64,000 nucleotides of DNA from NCBI GenBank assembly GCA_030762175.1, contig CM060834.1:32382501-32446500 (forward strand), in the 5' to 3' direction. The notes beneath the pieces are model-generated. The model did not search any database and was not told the origin of the DNA. It worked only from the letters and a program-made list of their open reading frames with translations. The position numbers were made by a program, and so were the translations under genes. Each line of letters begins with the position of its first letter. Within the stretch, counting starts at the first letter, position 1. Shown here piece after piece: positions 1 to 12,221 of this stretch. The stretch is from Metallyticus violacea. Its lineage: Eukaryota > Arthropoda > Insecta > Mantodea > Metallyticidae.

Positions 1-1295
1 AGAATCAGAAAATGAAGGGGGGGGGGAGAACAGCCAAAAGAAACCTGAAAGAAATACGGACTGTTTAGCAAGATTTATGTACCATTAAAGCATTGTTTCA
101 AAGTGTAATCCAAATATTATTGCCCATTGTGTCATTTCTTCGAAACAAAATCCTCCAGAATCTATAAGTAACACGCACCGACCCAGAAAATTCCCGTGGA
201 AAGCAAATGAAATGAACTTATCACTTCGCACACTATTACTGACAGGAATTACAGGAAACTTGTGTTACGTTCAAGTGGCTGCCTCGAAAACTATTAAAAA
301 GGAAATCTCCACTGTAATGTGTTCTTTTATTACGTAGCAAAGCAGTTAAACATTATTATTTGTTTCACAAAGCCATGGTCACGCTGTTAAAGATAACAAG
401 TTTTTATTAAAGCGCAAATTACAGGCCATAGTTTCTAAGAGAGTTGTCACTACATAAAAAACAATACCAGTCACGAAGGGATTCAAAACAATAAAATTAA
501 CACATCATGAAGTACATCCGTGATTCCCAACTAGGGCCCGCGAGGTTGCGACAAGGAGAAAATGTGCAAAAATCTCGAAAGTCAACAATTTAAACTCTTC
601 CTTCGCATAAAAATGGTATACTACCGCTCAAAAATGTCAATTCGCCATATAACTTTCTGATATTTCTAAAAGGATCGCAAACAAACAAATAAATCAGCAG
701 AGAAATATGTTTATTATTATAAATACAACGATACAGACAAATACGTCGTTATAACGAACAAAATTTAATTGTCTATGATAAGTATTCACTTTGGCTTTAA
801 TATCTGCTCACAAAACTTTAAGCACTTGGTTTATAACTGCCTAGAGGTATTCTGGCTCAGTACCTTTAATATAATAAGCCTTTTAATTGTATTTTCTGGA
901 TAATTTATATATATTTAACACCTATGGAGTTGCATTTCATGCCTTGCGACAACCTTCTTCCTCCAATTTGCTTTTCTGTAAATATGAGGTATCCACATTA
1001 GCCTTTAGAACTGTTATCTTGATGAAAGGTGCAGCCTTTCCCTAAAAGGTGCAATCCAGAAGGTACTGCATGGCATTGAAGAGTTTTATGACATTGTTGT
1101 TCATTTATCTTTCCTTGATTTCTATAATATCTCCAAGTGTATTAATAGAGAAACATTCCAGTCCTAACAGACCCTCTACTATGTTTAATAAGTTAGCAGA
1201 ACACACTGGTGGGAAAACTTCTCTCCTTTACAATAACGGACATATATTTTTCTCCTGACACCAAGGGCTCATATTTGGATTCATATGTGAGAAGT
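1..1295. other. No gene recognised
   Basis: AT-rich non-coding sequence. Open frames are at most about 70 codons, lack recognisable domains and look like chance. A short poly-G run lies near position 20. I see no RNA gene, terminal repeat or microsatellite of note. Confidence 0.6.
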
Positions 1296-1646
1296 TCAAT
1301 GTCGATGTGGTCCAAACCAATGAAATATTTTCTTTATGTTAAGAACCTTTAGCAATGCTTTCCTCACTGCTACATGTCCCTTCAGATTAGCTTCTAAAGT
1401 CTCCTTTATACTGTTGCAACAGGTAACAGTCTTCTTGTACAGTTCCTCTAGTCCTGTACACATTTGAATCTGTTTTAATACTGGTAATTCTAATGCATTT
1501 AGTTTCCTTTCCGTAGTATCACTGATCGTGGTAGATCTTGGTTTGTGTGGCGGGCAAGAATATACTGCACTCCCACAGCAATTTGACAAATTTTCCTCGG
1601 TACTACCACTGCAGCACGTTTGTACCCTTGTAACTACAGATATCAT
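1296..1646 (-). other. Unrecognised 116-codon ORF, possible exon or relic
   Basis: This is one of the longer open frames of the window not explained by a repeat. The translation starts with a cysteine-rich stretch containing two CC pairs and continues into a charged, helix-prone segment with further cysteines (VTCCNSIKETLEANLKGH) that ends in a basic tail. I do not recognise the family. No convincing promoter or flanking splice pair was found, and the DNA to the right on the minus strand is full of stops. It could be an exon, a remnant of a cysteine-containing transposon protein, or chance. Confidence 0.2.
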
Positions 1647-1649
1647 ACA

Positions 1650-2965
1650 GTCACTTTAAGCATCATTAGCATAGAGCAGGTTTACCTAGCAAAAAAATTT
1701 TGATGCACACTCTGTGATTGATAGTAGTACACAGAACAACACCGATGCCTTCTGAGTTACAAATCCTGATATGCACATTTGATTCAGTCAATGAAACATA
1801 CCGTTCCTGTCTGCTATAGATTATATTTCTGTAATGCAAAAACATCACTTAGTTATAAAAAACATCAAAGTGGAGAAAGAATTTTTAAAATAATATGCTA
1901 TTCATTTGGTAATTAAGTATGATCTTATGTATATAATAAACCTCAATTTATTTGAATGTTGATTTCATGTGAATGTAGATGTATTGAAATTTATTAGCGA
2001 TAGGATATATACACAGCAAAATGTTTTAAGAAAATAAACAAAAGAATCTCTAAACTAGAAAATGTAATAATAGAAATGTTTTTTTTAATAGTACAGCAGC
2101 AGTACAATTATAATTATCAATATTTAATTAAACATTGGACTCTATAATTGCTGTTTCGTAATATAATGCCTCCAAAGCATTACTCGAGATTGAATGATTA
2201 TATTTTAATAAATGATTCGCAAAAATTAATATTTAAAACATGTTTAATTGTCGGTAGTCATACTTAACAAAGTAAATATATATCTAAATACACTTCTGCC
2301 AACAAAGAATAGGTATCGTGAAGACTCCATAGAACTCCACCCTCTGTTTTCACCATGAGTTTTTGACAGCATCTCAAATTCTTCAATGGAAACTTAAGAG
2401 GTAGCGTTTGTACTTTCCACGGGCCCGGATTCCTTTCCCGAATGGGTTAGTTTTCAGATTGAGGATTTGTTCAGGGATTTTCCATCATTTCTTTAGATGA
2501 ATGTCTGGAAAACATTGGCAAAATATCCTCTGAACTCATTCGGGCAGAGTATCATCTATGTAATCCTTCATCGGGTACAATAGTTCTTAAGGTAGCGGTG
2601 CCAATATAAAAAATGTCCACTAAAGTATTACAAGTAAAGTTTCGAGAAACACTAGGGCACCATATCGGCAATAGATGGCAACATAACTTCATAAGACATC
2701 AGACAGCTTTGTATTTCCATTCTCTATCAGGAGCCTGCTCGGTCTTAGAATTCATTGCTACAATATATATTCGAAGTTTAATTATATTTAAATCTATTTA
2801 TTTAGTAAGTAATATTAAGCACATCAGTTTAATTTTATTGGTATTAATTATTATTTAATATCCAAGCTTAGAATCCCTTCCTTATCAAAGATTGTCGGAT
2901 AATAAAGCAATTTAAACGTATATTAAACTGTCACATCACCTCTAGGAATCACACAGTTGTCTCTC
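1650..2965. other. No gene recognised; possible SINE trace near 2.39-2.48 kb
   Basis: Mostly AT-rich, stop-dense DNA. Around 2395-2480 a more GC-rich patch (ccacgggcccggattcc) weakly resembles the B-box and body of the tRNA-derived SINEs elsewhere in the window, but I cannot align it confidently. Confidence 0.4.
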
Positions 2966-3016
2966 GCTTCTTCTTCTTCTTCTTCTTCTTCTTCTTCTTC
3001 TTCTTCTTCTTCTTCT
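2966..3016. repeat. (CTT)n microsatellite
   Basis: About 17 uninterrupted CTT units. The motif is the complement of the AAG tail that ends the SINE at 10.9-11.2 kb, so it may be the tail of a lost minus-strand copy. Confidence 0.95.
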
Positions 3017-3600
3017 CCTCCCTCCTTGTACTGGAGATAAATTACAGAAGAACAAATGGAATTGTAACACTATCTTTATCAATTTCTAACTATATCAAAT
3101 ATGTAATATTACATGCATGTAATATTTACGCACATTATTAATTAGGTTTTTTTATGTATTTTTATATAACTGTATTTTGAACTCTGTACTTTTGCTAGTT
3201 CTTCGCCTGGTAGAGTGGAAGAGATTGTCCCATGACCTTAACTCTTGTCAGGGTAAATAAAAAATAAGTAGAATACTAAATAATATTAACTCTCTGCCAG
3301 TGTCTCTTTTACTTAACGAATTAATGTATTTCTGATCGCTTGGGTGCGTTCGGCCACATCTAAACGCACTAAACCATTTATACATTATTCTAAGCGAAGG
3401 TGCAGATTCGCCGTAATGTTTGTCCAGCTTTGCCTTAATTTCTGCAGGCGTTGCCCTTTCAAAAATTGTTTTGCGAAATTAATGTTTCTCCATTTTGAAC
3501 GCTTGATTACAAATTTAAGTAGGAAAATAGTCCTCAAACACAGACTTCGTAAATGTTTATAAACATGTATATCATGAGATACTTTATCTTTATAAATTAT
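3017..3600. other. No gene recognised
   Basis: AT-rich spacer between a microsatellite and a mariner relic. The 72-codon frame at 3344-3562 has no recognisable motif. Confidence 0.5.
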
Positions 3601-3601
3601 T

Positions 3602-4775
3602 ACAAGGGGTGCTTTATAAGTTCAAGGCCTGACTCAGATATGTGGTGAAGATGGCCAAATGACTATGATAGTTGTTAAGCATCATTCTGTAAAGTTTCAG
3701 ACGCTTAAGTGTAGTCATTTGTTTGCGACGATCGTGTTAATATTTTTTACAAAATGAATAAAATTGAAATATGAGCTGTGATGCAGTACTTCGTTTTGAA
3801 GGGCTTAACCCCAACAGAAATACTAAAGGAGTTAGATTCCATATTAAAGAATTCTTCCTCTTCGTTTTCGACATTAAAAAATGGGCTGCTGAATTTAAGC
3901 GTGGTCGTGCATCCATTCAAGATAATGAGCACTCAGGGCGCCCCAGAACTACAAAGACCTCAATAGGCCATGTCCACTACATTTTACATGAAGTTTTGAG
4001 TATGAGAAAGCTTATTCTTGATTGGTCCCGCGTTTGTTAATAATGGATCAAAAACGCATTCAAATGAACATTAGCAAGAGCGTTTAGACTTGTTTAAACA
4101 CAATCCCAGTGAGTTTCTCCGACATTCCATAACAGTAAATGAAACATGGATTCATCACTACAGGCAAAGACGAAGGAGCAGTCCAAACAGAGGTGGCAAT
4201 AGGTGAAAGTGTACAAAAAAATTGTTTCCATCTGCAGGAAAAGTCATGACTACGGTTTTCTGGGATTCTCCTCATGGTGTGGTGCTCGTAGAATACTTCC
4301 AGAAGGGCAGAACCAACACCAGGGAGTATTATGCTTCACAACTGTACCAACTGAACGATGCTATTCAGGCTAAACGTCCACACCTTGCGAATATGACTCT
4401 TTCATCAAGACAATACGTCTTCATACATGTCTGGGATTGTTGCTGCAAAACTGCATGACATGCTTCCAAGTGCTTTCACGTCCGCCATATTCGCAGGATT
4501 TGACTCTCAGCGATTACAAACCTTAAGAAATAGCTGGATGGACGAAAATTCACATCAAAAGATGAAGTTGAAGCTGAGATAGAAGCTTATTTTTTATAAT
4601 TGGACAAAACTTATTTTACTGAGGGTATGAAAAAATTGGAAAGTCCGTGGACTAAAATAAATGTGTTGATTTACAATGTAGCTATGTTAAAATAAAAAAA
4701 AAAAAGCGAACAAAAAAAAAAAAAAAAACTTAAATTTTGTGTTTTCTTGGTCAACCGATGACTTTAAAACTTGTA
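3602..4775 (+). mobile_element. Decayed mariner-family DNA transposon
   Basis: Mariner transposases cut and paste DNA with a D,D34D catalytic triad. Spread over shifting frames are, in the right order: KGLTPTEILKEL, KWAAEFKRGRASIQD and HSGRPRT (N-terminal HTH and linker, 3.78-3.96 kb); HYILHEVLSMRKL (about 3.97-4.01 kb); SITVNETWIHHYRQ, where a mariner normally has a DE pair and this copy has NE (about 4.12-4.16 kb); FPSAGKVMTTVFWD (about 4.22-4.27 kb); and PPYSQDLTLSDY (about 4.48-4.52 kb), matching the third-Asp motif. The left end acaaggggtgctttataag looks like a mariner terminal repeat; the right end, after two poly-A tracts, is degraded. Stops and frameshifts make it non-functional. It is not part of a host gene as far as can be seen. 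Confidence 0.93.
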
Positions 4776-4779
4776 CATA

Positions 4780-5699
4780 CGGTTATTTGTAGCTGCTTTA
4801 AAACAGAAAAGAGACCATTTAAACCACTATTTTATTTGTAACACGTCGTCTATCCAGACAGTGTATAAATAGCTTAAATATACCGAGAAATCATCCGAAG
4901 AGTCTATATAATTTTGCAGTCAGTGAGAGATTCCTTACTGCATATGTGTGAGCAGTTACTTCCCTGTTGGATAACTCAATAGGCAGTGAAACGCCGTGAA
5001 GTTCATTTCTGATTTATGTGACTCTATTCACTATGTCCGTACTTGCGTATTGCGGAGAGTTTGCTAGTGTATTCAATGATCCACATTTGTCAGCCCTAAG
5101 ATGCCATTATGCGGAACAAAATTGTATGTATTCAGAACTCCACTTTTAAACTACATTTCTAGATTGTCTGTGCAAATGTAAAAATATACTAATATGAAAA
5201 TCAAGTCATTTAATGATCAAGTACTTGGAAGTGTAATAAATGCAGAGGCAGAAATAAGAACACATTATCCTCTTGTACTGATTAGGTAATAAAGTGTGAA
5301 ACTCAGAGTGCAGAAAGTTCCAAGTTTCGTACCTTCAACATCCCAAAGAGTGAGATCTCAGTGTGCGCTTTTACGTTCTATATCATTTTAAAAGTTGAAA
5401 TTAGTAACCATCATGAGCGCCATACCTGTGCGGTTCAACCTTCGTCAATTATTTACCCATGCTTTGACATTTGTATCGTTAGCGTCCATAAGATTTGCAA
5501 CAATAAAATAACTAGCTTAACATACCCGAAACCATTCACCAGCAGCATTAAAAACATGAAGTGAATCAGTTGTGCGTTTACGCAAAACAGGCACAGGAAA
5601 ATAAGACACTTTTTTTCCCCTCTCATCTTTTTAAATTACTGCTTCGAACATACTTAAAATAGCTGGTCATTGTTTACTTGTATACACAGTTCTGATCAT
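4780..5699. other. No gene recognised
   Basis: Stop-dense AT-rich DNA; the 67-codon frame at 5361-5564 has no recognisable motif. GC content rises towards the candidate promoter immediately downstream. Confidence 0.5.
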
Positions 5700-5959
5700 T
5701 ACAAGCGCACAGAACTTTTCCTTCGTGGTGCGCATGCGCCATAGAAGCTTGACCAACAAAATGCATCGCTCTGAGCGGCACGGCATTTCATGCTAAGAGG
5801 CGACGCGGTGAGGAAGCGAGAAGGTGTTTGCATCCTATACACAAGTGACAGTTTGTTAAACACGTGTAATGTGTGTGCCGATATGGGACGGTTTCTTGTG
5901 AAAGGTGTTCAAGAAATGTTCACTCCTGTTCCATCAGTTTAGGACACAGGCTCTTGAAG
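5700..5959 (+). promoter_or_regulatory. Candidate promoter and first exon
   Basis: This roughly 260-bp patch is visibly richer in GC and CpG than its neighbours. It contains tgcgcatgcgcc at 5729-5740, a match to the NRF-1 palindrome known from many animal housekeeping promoters. It ends at AAG|GTAAGT (exon end 5959), a strong 5' splice site. A 21-codon frame starts at an ATG in good context near 5884 and stops before the donor, so any transcript would carry a short upstream ORF or be non-coding. Downstream DNA is AT-rich as expected of an intron. No acceptor or coding exon could be assigned, so this is an inference from signals only. Confidence 0.35.
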
Positions 5960-6945
5960 GTAAGTGCTACACTTTCGTTTATTTTTAATCAGCACTTTAA
6001 CGGCAGAATCATTCATACCTTATTGTTAGTCGGTTTGAGAAAAGAAGTGTGAGAACATTTGAAGGATACTTAAACACTAGTGCAGGCTTTTGTTTCTTCT
6101 TGGTGACATTTGCCTATCGTCTTCAGACAACAAGTTTTTATTATATTGAGAGAGGTTAGCCAAATCCTCGAAACAATTTATGTACGTTACCTGTATTTGA
6201 AAACTATATTTATTTATATTCTACAAAATTAAAGGAAATTGTTCCTAAAATCAATAATTTTAGTACACTTTTGAGTTGAGGTAATTTATTTTATTGTATA
6301 TAAGAATTATAAAGTCTTTACTCTTTGTCAAAAATGTTAATAAAATGCTACATTAATATTAGTTATATACAATTAATGATAACAATTGCGTCATTAAATT
6401 GATTTTATTGCTAAATGCTGTCAACAACTTAATATTATACGGCAATGTTAAGGAAACAATTCATGTATTAAATCTTCATCTTCATTGCAGAATAAATAAT
6501 ATAATACATAATACAATACTCGGTCCCCTGCCTCCTATCACAAAAAAGTTCTTGCGGTCAATCCATGCTTACTAACATTAATAATAGACAAACGAGATAA
6601 ATAACTTCCGTCGATACAACTATGTAAGTATAATTAAAGAAGGCATTGCCTTAGTAATTCATTAAAAATTGGCAGTAATATTAATTTTATTTTAATTAAC
6701 GTCATTTTATAATTTTTGTACACATAAATTTATACAATTATTGCATTCGTAAAACTTAATAACTCACTTTGCTCGATTTTTAAGAAAATATTTACTCGTG
6801 CAATAAAGTAAAACATTATATAACTGATAAAAATCGGTGTAAATAGAAAAATTTTGACCATGTTTATGCTCTTTTATACGCTATTTTGGGAACAGTTGGT
6901 TTTGTTTTTCTTATGGACAGAGTAATGACTTGCCTTTGGAACAAA
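5960..6945. other. No gene recognised
   Basis: AT-rich DNA with long T- and A-runs. It would be intronic if the candidate first exon ending at 5959 is real. Confidence 0.5.
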
Positions 6946-6962
6946 GGTTATTATTATTATTA

Positions 6963-7022
<60 letters not shown>
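6946..7022. repeat. (ATT)n microsatellite
   Basis: About 25 ATT units with one CATT interruption. It abuts the tail of a minus-strand LINE 3' end, which suggests the array grew from that element's A/T-rich tail. Confidence 0.95.
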
Positions 7023-7025
<3 letters not shown>

Positions 7026-7130
7026 TGTTTTATTTTTACTGGCAGAGCTAAGGATGAAAGTCAACCACAAAAATATATACCAATTAAACTATTATAAATT
7101 AATAAAGTTAATATATAAATAATGAAAGTA
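7023..7130 (-). mobile_element. 3' end remnant of a non-LTR retrotransposon
   Basis: Read on the minus strand, the segment ends in cttagctctgccagtaaaaa followed by an AAT-type tail. The same terminal motif (cttagctctcccagaaaaaa) ends the LINE at 32.69-33.48 kb, which has a reverse-transcriptase C-terminal coding relic. Only the 3' untranslated end is discernible here, as expected of a 5'-truncated LINE insertion. Confidence 0.6.
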
Positions 7131-9460
7131 ATTCAGTGCATAACTTGCTGAATTTTATATGTAAAAATAAAAGTATTTAGGAAGAATTATTTGGCATTAG
7201 AAAATTATATAGGTGTGTGTAAAGCTCATAATACGTATTAAAATAATACAGTAGCTATTGCTAACGTAATTTACTTGCGTTAAAATTAAAACTATTAAGA
7301 GAACCCGGTATAACCTATCCTAGCAAAGTTAAATTTGTTATATTTAGTTTTCTTTTTCTTAGGACATATTAGAAGTAGGTCTTACATTTGAAAGCTCTAG
7401 ATCAAGCAGAATCTGAGAAAAAGACATGTTTTTAAGAAAAGAATTAACTTACGGAAAAATGGATGCCAAGTTGGCAGAGGGACACACCCACTAACAAAGT
7501 ATATATTTTTAAAATAAATAATTAACACACTTAGAAATGTGACATAAATATAAATGATGAATCTTTTTAAATATAAGTCTGAATTATAATGAATGATCAA
7601 AATCAAAAAATTTATCATTTTCCACATTTTTGGCCTACCGGATGTCTCTATTAAAATAAAATAATTTAATTGTTCTCTAAATGAATTTATTATACAACAT
7701 CTGACTTAGTAAATGCCAATTTCTGGTAACATAGAGTATATATATATCGCAAAGAATAAATCCTATTGATTATTTTTTGATAATTTCATAGACCTTTATA
7801 GGAAAAAAAAAAAAAAAAAAAATGACAGCAAAATCTCATTTGAAACAGAGATAGAAGTTAAAATTTGTTACACATTTTTTTTTTATAAAATGGATAAATG
7901 AGCATACTAATTATGTATGAAAACGGATAATAGCTAAAATATTGTTATTGAATGATAATTTAACTCTGAAATAACAAAACAACACCTTTAAAAACAACGT
8001 TATATATCTATTTTAAGAAATATTTGCAGTTCGAATATTTTATATGCCTTTGAATTTTGACATAATGTAAAAAAACATGACCGAAAAATAATATTAACAA
8101 AAAACGAAGCCAAAAAAATTACAGTAAGCTAGAAAATCAAAACAAGAAACCTGCGTTGAAGACATAAATCAAAACATTTCATTTTCATTGCAAAGTCTAT
8201 CATCACAGCATCGTTATAGTATACAGATTTGGAAATAAATAAATAACACGTTCTTAAAGTGAACGAGAAATCGTTACTTGAAGCGATGTCTGCTGCTATT
8301 GTTAAATTATGTTAATCCTGTCAGAGAGAAACATGTGACCAGCAGAGAAGGAAATGTGGAATGCCTGTAAAAGCCGATATTCAAATATTATCTATGTATA
8401 TCAGGGGCTTATTGAAGATGTCTTTTATTGAACTGTCTGGTTTAGTTACCTCATTAAAAATGTGGGATTAGGTTAATATGAGTTACAATTTTTCTGATTA
8501 TTATTACTATTGTTATAATAACTATGATACAATTTTAATTAACTGTGAAAATTTGCGCTATTAAAAATCCAAATAAGAAAAGTTCAATCTTTCTAGATAT
8601 GCAAATTGTCTGTAATAAGTCATCTAAATAGGGTGTTATAAAATAAAGTCATTTATAAAGTTAATAAGGAGGATATTAGCAGACTATGCCTCTTTCACTG
8701 GACTGATTCTATTTAAGTTTATTTTTTCTAAAAACAAATGACATCTTGGAAATATTTCTTCATTTGTTGAAAACCACTTAATCGTATTTATCCAAATGTT
8801 TTATTGTCTACTGTTAGAAATGTGAATTTTAGTTTTTTAAATACCCTACACCAATACTTCAGTGTAAAAATGTCATCAATCTTAAAGAGATGGCCACCGC
8901 ATTTGCCATGGTTGTTTAAACAGGAAAGTAATATAACAATAATTCTGCTTTTTAAAAAAAAAAATCGTAGTTCTCTCATTATAGCAATAGGTTTGTTATT
9001 TCTTGTTAAAATAGCGCTTATTAATAGCGTATACCTATTTTTCAATATAAGTGATAAACAATAAATTCTTTTACTCTATAAAGAAAAGATATCTTTATTT
9101 CGTCAGAAATCTAAAATATACAGGAATTTAGCATATACCCGTTTAAGAGATACTTGTATTAATGTAATTGTAATCTCAAAACTTTGTTTATACCAAAGAA
9201 ACCATGTGGATTATTCAGTTTATTGAAGAAACTATTTTATATTTTACTTCGATGCTTGATAATTTCTTTTCAAAGATTTCTAGGTTCCTTTTCCCAAATT
9301 TTTTTGCCAAGTTCATCCCACACTGCACAAACTTTAAAGTCCGAACTTTACAAGACCATTCTACAGAGTGATTTATACAGAATTTCTTTCTTTATTTACT
9401 TCAAAACGAATGATTTATACCTTATTATTTCTCAAATGTAGAGTATATTTGAGAGATTAT
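7131..9460. other. No gene recognised
   Basis: More than 2 kb of AT-rich DNA with homopolymer runs, including an A-run of about 20 near 7803-7822. Frames reach 86 codons (around 8.8-9.06 kb on both strands) but show no motif or codon signature. No tRNA-like unit or transposase motif found. Confidence 0.55.
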
Positions 9461-9464
9461 AAAC

Positions 9465-10007
9465 TGTTTAAAATGTCCTCCCTTCTTCATAAGGCCATTA
9501 TTCATGTTATTCATGGCCGCTCATTGAAGGATACAGTACCATTAATCTGTGTAATGTAATGTTATGCTTCAGATCGTCTAATGACATGGGCGTATACATA
9601 AACTCTGTCTTTTAAGTAAGCCCATAGGAAGAAGTCCGGCATTGTCAGATCTCAGTGGCTACAGGTTCTTGTAGAAAATATCCATGACCTAACTCTACAT
9701 TGTCCAATTGCTCAACAAACTCCATGAAAATCCGCGATACTCGGTAGTGTCCACAGTCTGGTGAATTAAAAAAAAAAGTTCCTCTACGCTCTGTGCGAAT
9801 GTTTCGCACCAAATCGACTTTAACTGTAGGTGCTTCATGAATGGCATTTTTGGATTTTGAACGGCCCAATAGCGAGTTCTGTAAGTTTGCATAGCCGCAT
9901 AAATGGAACCATACTTCATCTGTAAACCATGTGATGGACATGGCCAGGATCTTGCACAGTGAACGCTGTGTTGTGTTAAGCCTTATACAGGAGGACATTT
10001 TCAGCAT
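9465..10007 (-). mobile_element. Decayed DDE transposase of the DUF4817-associated insect type
   Basis: The minus strand encodes ITWFTDEVWFHLCGYANLQN, which resembles the first catalytic-Asp region of a widespread insect transposase family whose members start with a DUF4817 HTH. It continues with a block around FVEQLDNVELGHGYFLQE (about residues 85-115 of a 120-codon frame). There relatives usually have a QD pair that supplies the second catalytic acid; here it reads QE. After a stop and frameshifts the C-terminal blocks SLDDLKHNI and EEGGHFKQFI follow, down to about 9470. The N-terminal part is not recognisable. The copy is dead. Related fragments lie at 13.6, 21.6 and 37.4 kb. Confidence 0.82.
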
Positions 10008-10019
10008 TTTCTATGGAGT

Positions 10020-10885
10020 CTAATAATCCCCCTACATTTGAGGTATATTAAGTTGTGGCTATCATAATTTGCTTGGAAATAAATGAACTAAATGTGTTAG
10101 TTCTATGTAAATTACTCTGTATAAGTCACGTTAGAACTAGGATGTATATTTGGGCCCATTATCTTGCTGAATTGTGAACTCTTCGGCAATGAGGGCAATA
10201 TCAAGATGTATTTCTTTTGTCACAGGTCATCTAATTTTACGACCTTTCCGATATTATGTGGAAAACACCTCCAATTAATTACTTCGTTGGAATTACCATT
10301 GTATTTGAGATTCGCAGCCATAACAGAAACGTTTTTCAAAGTTTCTATGAATTGGGTCCCTTTTAATCACTTCTCTCAATAACCTTCATTATTGCGGCTT
10401 ACGAGCTTACAATGTTTTTTTTTTTTTTTTTCCTTGAGCCTTTTTATATTGGAAATTGATGCATGTTTGTTATTATTGAACTCAGCCAAACAGAAAGTTC
10501 TCATGCTGTTTGACTATAATTGCTGATTATTCCAAATTATCCTCAAGCCCTGACAGTAATCAGGGCTGATCAAAAAGATGGTGATTCTTAATTTCTCTCA
10601 TAATGTTTTATTGTGTACTAAACATTCTCTGCGACAATTTCTCTTTGTGAAAGGTCATAACGTGTTAAAACAATACTTACTGAACACTTTTCTGCACATA
10701 GTTTCCGCTAGGATTATATTGCCTTAATGGCAGTTCGCACAAAGAATAAGAAACCAAGCGTTGTTTGCTACCTGTCTATAAAACCGTCAATATATATTTG
10801 ACAGTACAGTTTCTTGCCTTAGAAGAATGAACTGAGAATATACGCTAAGACGTAGCCAATTATGTTTATTAAAGGCAATACAAAG
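10020..10885. other. No gene recognised
   Basis: May include badly decayed N-terminal sequence of the transposase to its left, but I cannot align it. A small perfect hairpin lies at 10546-10567 (agccctga, 6-nt loop, tcagggct). The 72-codon frame at 10164-10382 has no recognisable motif. Confidence 0.45.
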
Positions 10886-10889
10886 TCAC

Positions 10890-11236
10890 CTTCTTGGTCT
10901 AGTGGTTAGCACTGCTGACTACTGGCAGGGAGGCCCGTTTCGATTTCCGGTACCTACTTAGGAATTTTCTAAGTCAGGGAGTTCTGGAACAGGGTACACG
11001 CAGCCTCGTGAGGATAATTGGGAAACTGTCTGATGGAGAGGTGGCGATCTTCGAGCATAAAAGTGATAGGCAACCTGTGGAGTGCCGGCATGCTGATTAT
11101 TACATGCCCGCTGCAATACTGTCCTCTATCAATGAAGTCATAAGACGGAGATGGAGGAAGCGGCGGCAGGCCAAAGCTCACTCCGGTCTGTGGTACCGAA
11201 GAAGAAGAAGAAGAAGAAGAAGAAGAAGAAGAAGAC
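10890..11236 (+). mobile_element. tRNA-derived SINE with (AAG)n tail (SINE-C)
   Basis: The head has a textbook RNA polymerase III A box (tggtctagtgg) followed about 40 bp later by a B-box-like gtttcgatttcc, the arrangement of a tRNA. A GC-richer body of about 240 bp follows and the element ends in about 12 AAG units (11199-11234). The 123- and 89-codon frames in this area are translations of the SINE body and its tail, not genes. Only one convincing copy lies in the window. Confidence 0.8.
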
Positions 11237-11239
11237 AAG

Positions 11240-11930
11240 CAACACTTGCTACATATAGAATCTCTGCTTTTGAATCAAGATGTTTTAATTTTAATTTTAA
11301 AACGCTTTCTAATAATAGCTTGAGAACTTCTAAAGTAGACAACTTTTATCTATATAAATATGGAGGCTATCTATTTTAGGCTTCTCTTCACATAGTACCT
11401 TGTATTTATATGTTTAGTGTTTATATTTGCCCATGCTACTGTATTAGCTTTCTTTGTTCATTTATTTGTTCTTTTATATATTTATATTTGCATGGACCAA
11501 ACTCACTAGAGAGAGGCTTACATGGCTCAGACTAGGGGCATGGCGGATGATTAATATCACCGATGAATGTGTCCCATTTGTGAGGAGGGGGAATCATGGA
11601 CACATATTCTGGCTAAATGTAAAGGTACGGAAGAATGAAGGGAAAAGTATCTACCGCACTCCTTTACAGGATCGAACACAGGGAGATGGTCATGCTGGGC
11701 TTTGCTGACAGGAAGGGAAGGAGAGGGGAAATTGTAAAATTTTTGCCTATTTACACAGATTTATTACAGAGTAGCGTGCTATTTATTAAACTACAAACTT
11801 TTTAAAATTTACCCATAGACTTGTTAGGCATATTTTATGAGACAGTAATGACCATTACAACGCTATTCATGGTGATTCTTGAAATGTATTATATATTGAG
11901 GGGTTTGCTCCCTTATACTACCACGGATTA
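11240..11930. other. No gene recognised; purine-rich segment at 11.5-11.75 kb
   Basis: Around 11505-11540 the string catggctcagactaggg recurs with few changes near 59620 (cgtggctcagattaggg), and both are followed by G/A-rich DNA with AGGGAAGG-type motifs. This suggests a shared, unclassified dispersed repeat. The 84-codon frame here has no recognisable domain. Confidence 0.4.
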
Positions 11931-12202
11931 TCGGTCCTGGTGGTGTAGTGGTAACCATACTTGCCTCCTAAACCAAAGATCACGGGTTCAAACAGTTTCG
12001 GGCGTAAAAATCCTAAGTATGGCTAACTTCTGAAGGGAAGTAAAGCCATGAGTCCCGTGTCGTACATTTACGGCATGAAAAAGAACCTCGAGCCTGAAAG
12101 AAGAGGCCTCTGAGCAAAATTTATCGGCCGTTTCAAACCCTGCATTGAATGGGACTCTGATGACCTGAGATATTAAAGAGCGTCCGTAAATAAAACAAAT
12201 CG
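11931..12202 (+). mobile_element. SINE-A copy 1 (tRNA-Arg-like)
   Basis: The head tcggtcctggtggtgtagtg contains a perfect A box and is followed by ttgcctcctaaacc, which resembles the anticodon arm of tRNA-Arg(CCT). The B box is present as cgggttcaaac, but about 20 bp after it are lost. The conserved body and the 3' end (gttaaagagcgtcc-type, then taaataaaa) are complete. No clear target-site duplication. Confidence 0.92.
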
Positions 12203-12221
12203 AAAAAAATCAACTTCTACA

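Noticed and set aside
6886..7122. 78-codon ORF rich in Tyr
   Set aside because: It is the (ATT)n microsatellite in another phase; no coding evidence outside the repeat.
10969..11238. 89-codon poly-Ser and 123-codon poly-Arg ORFs
   Set aside because: Both are translations of the SINE-C body and its (AAG)n tail.
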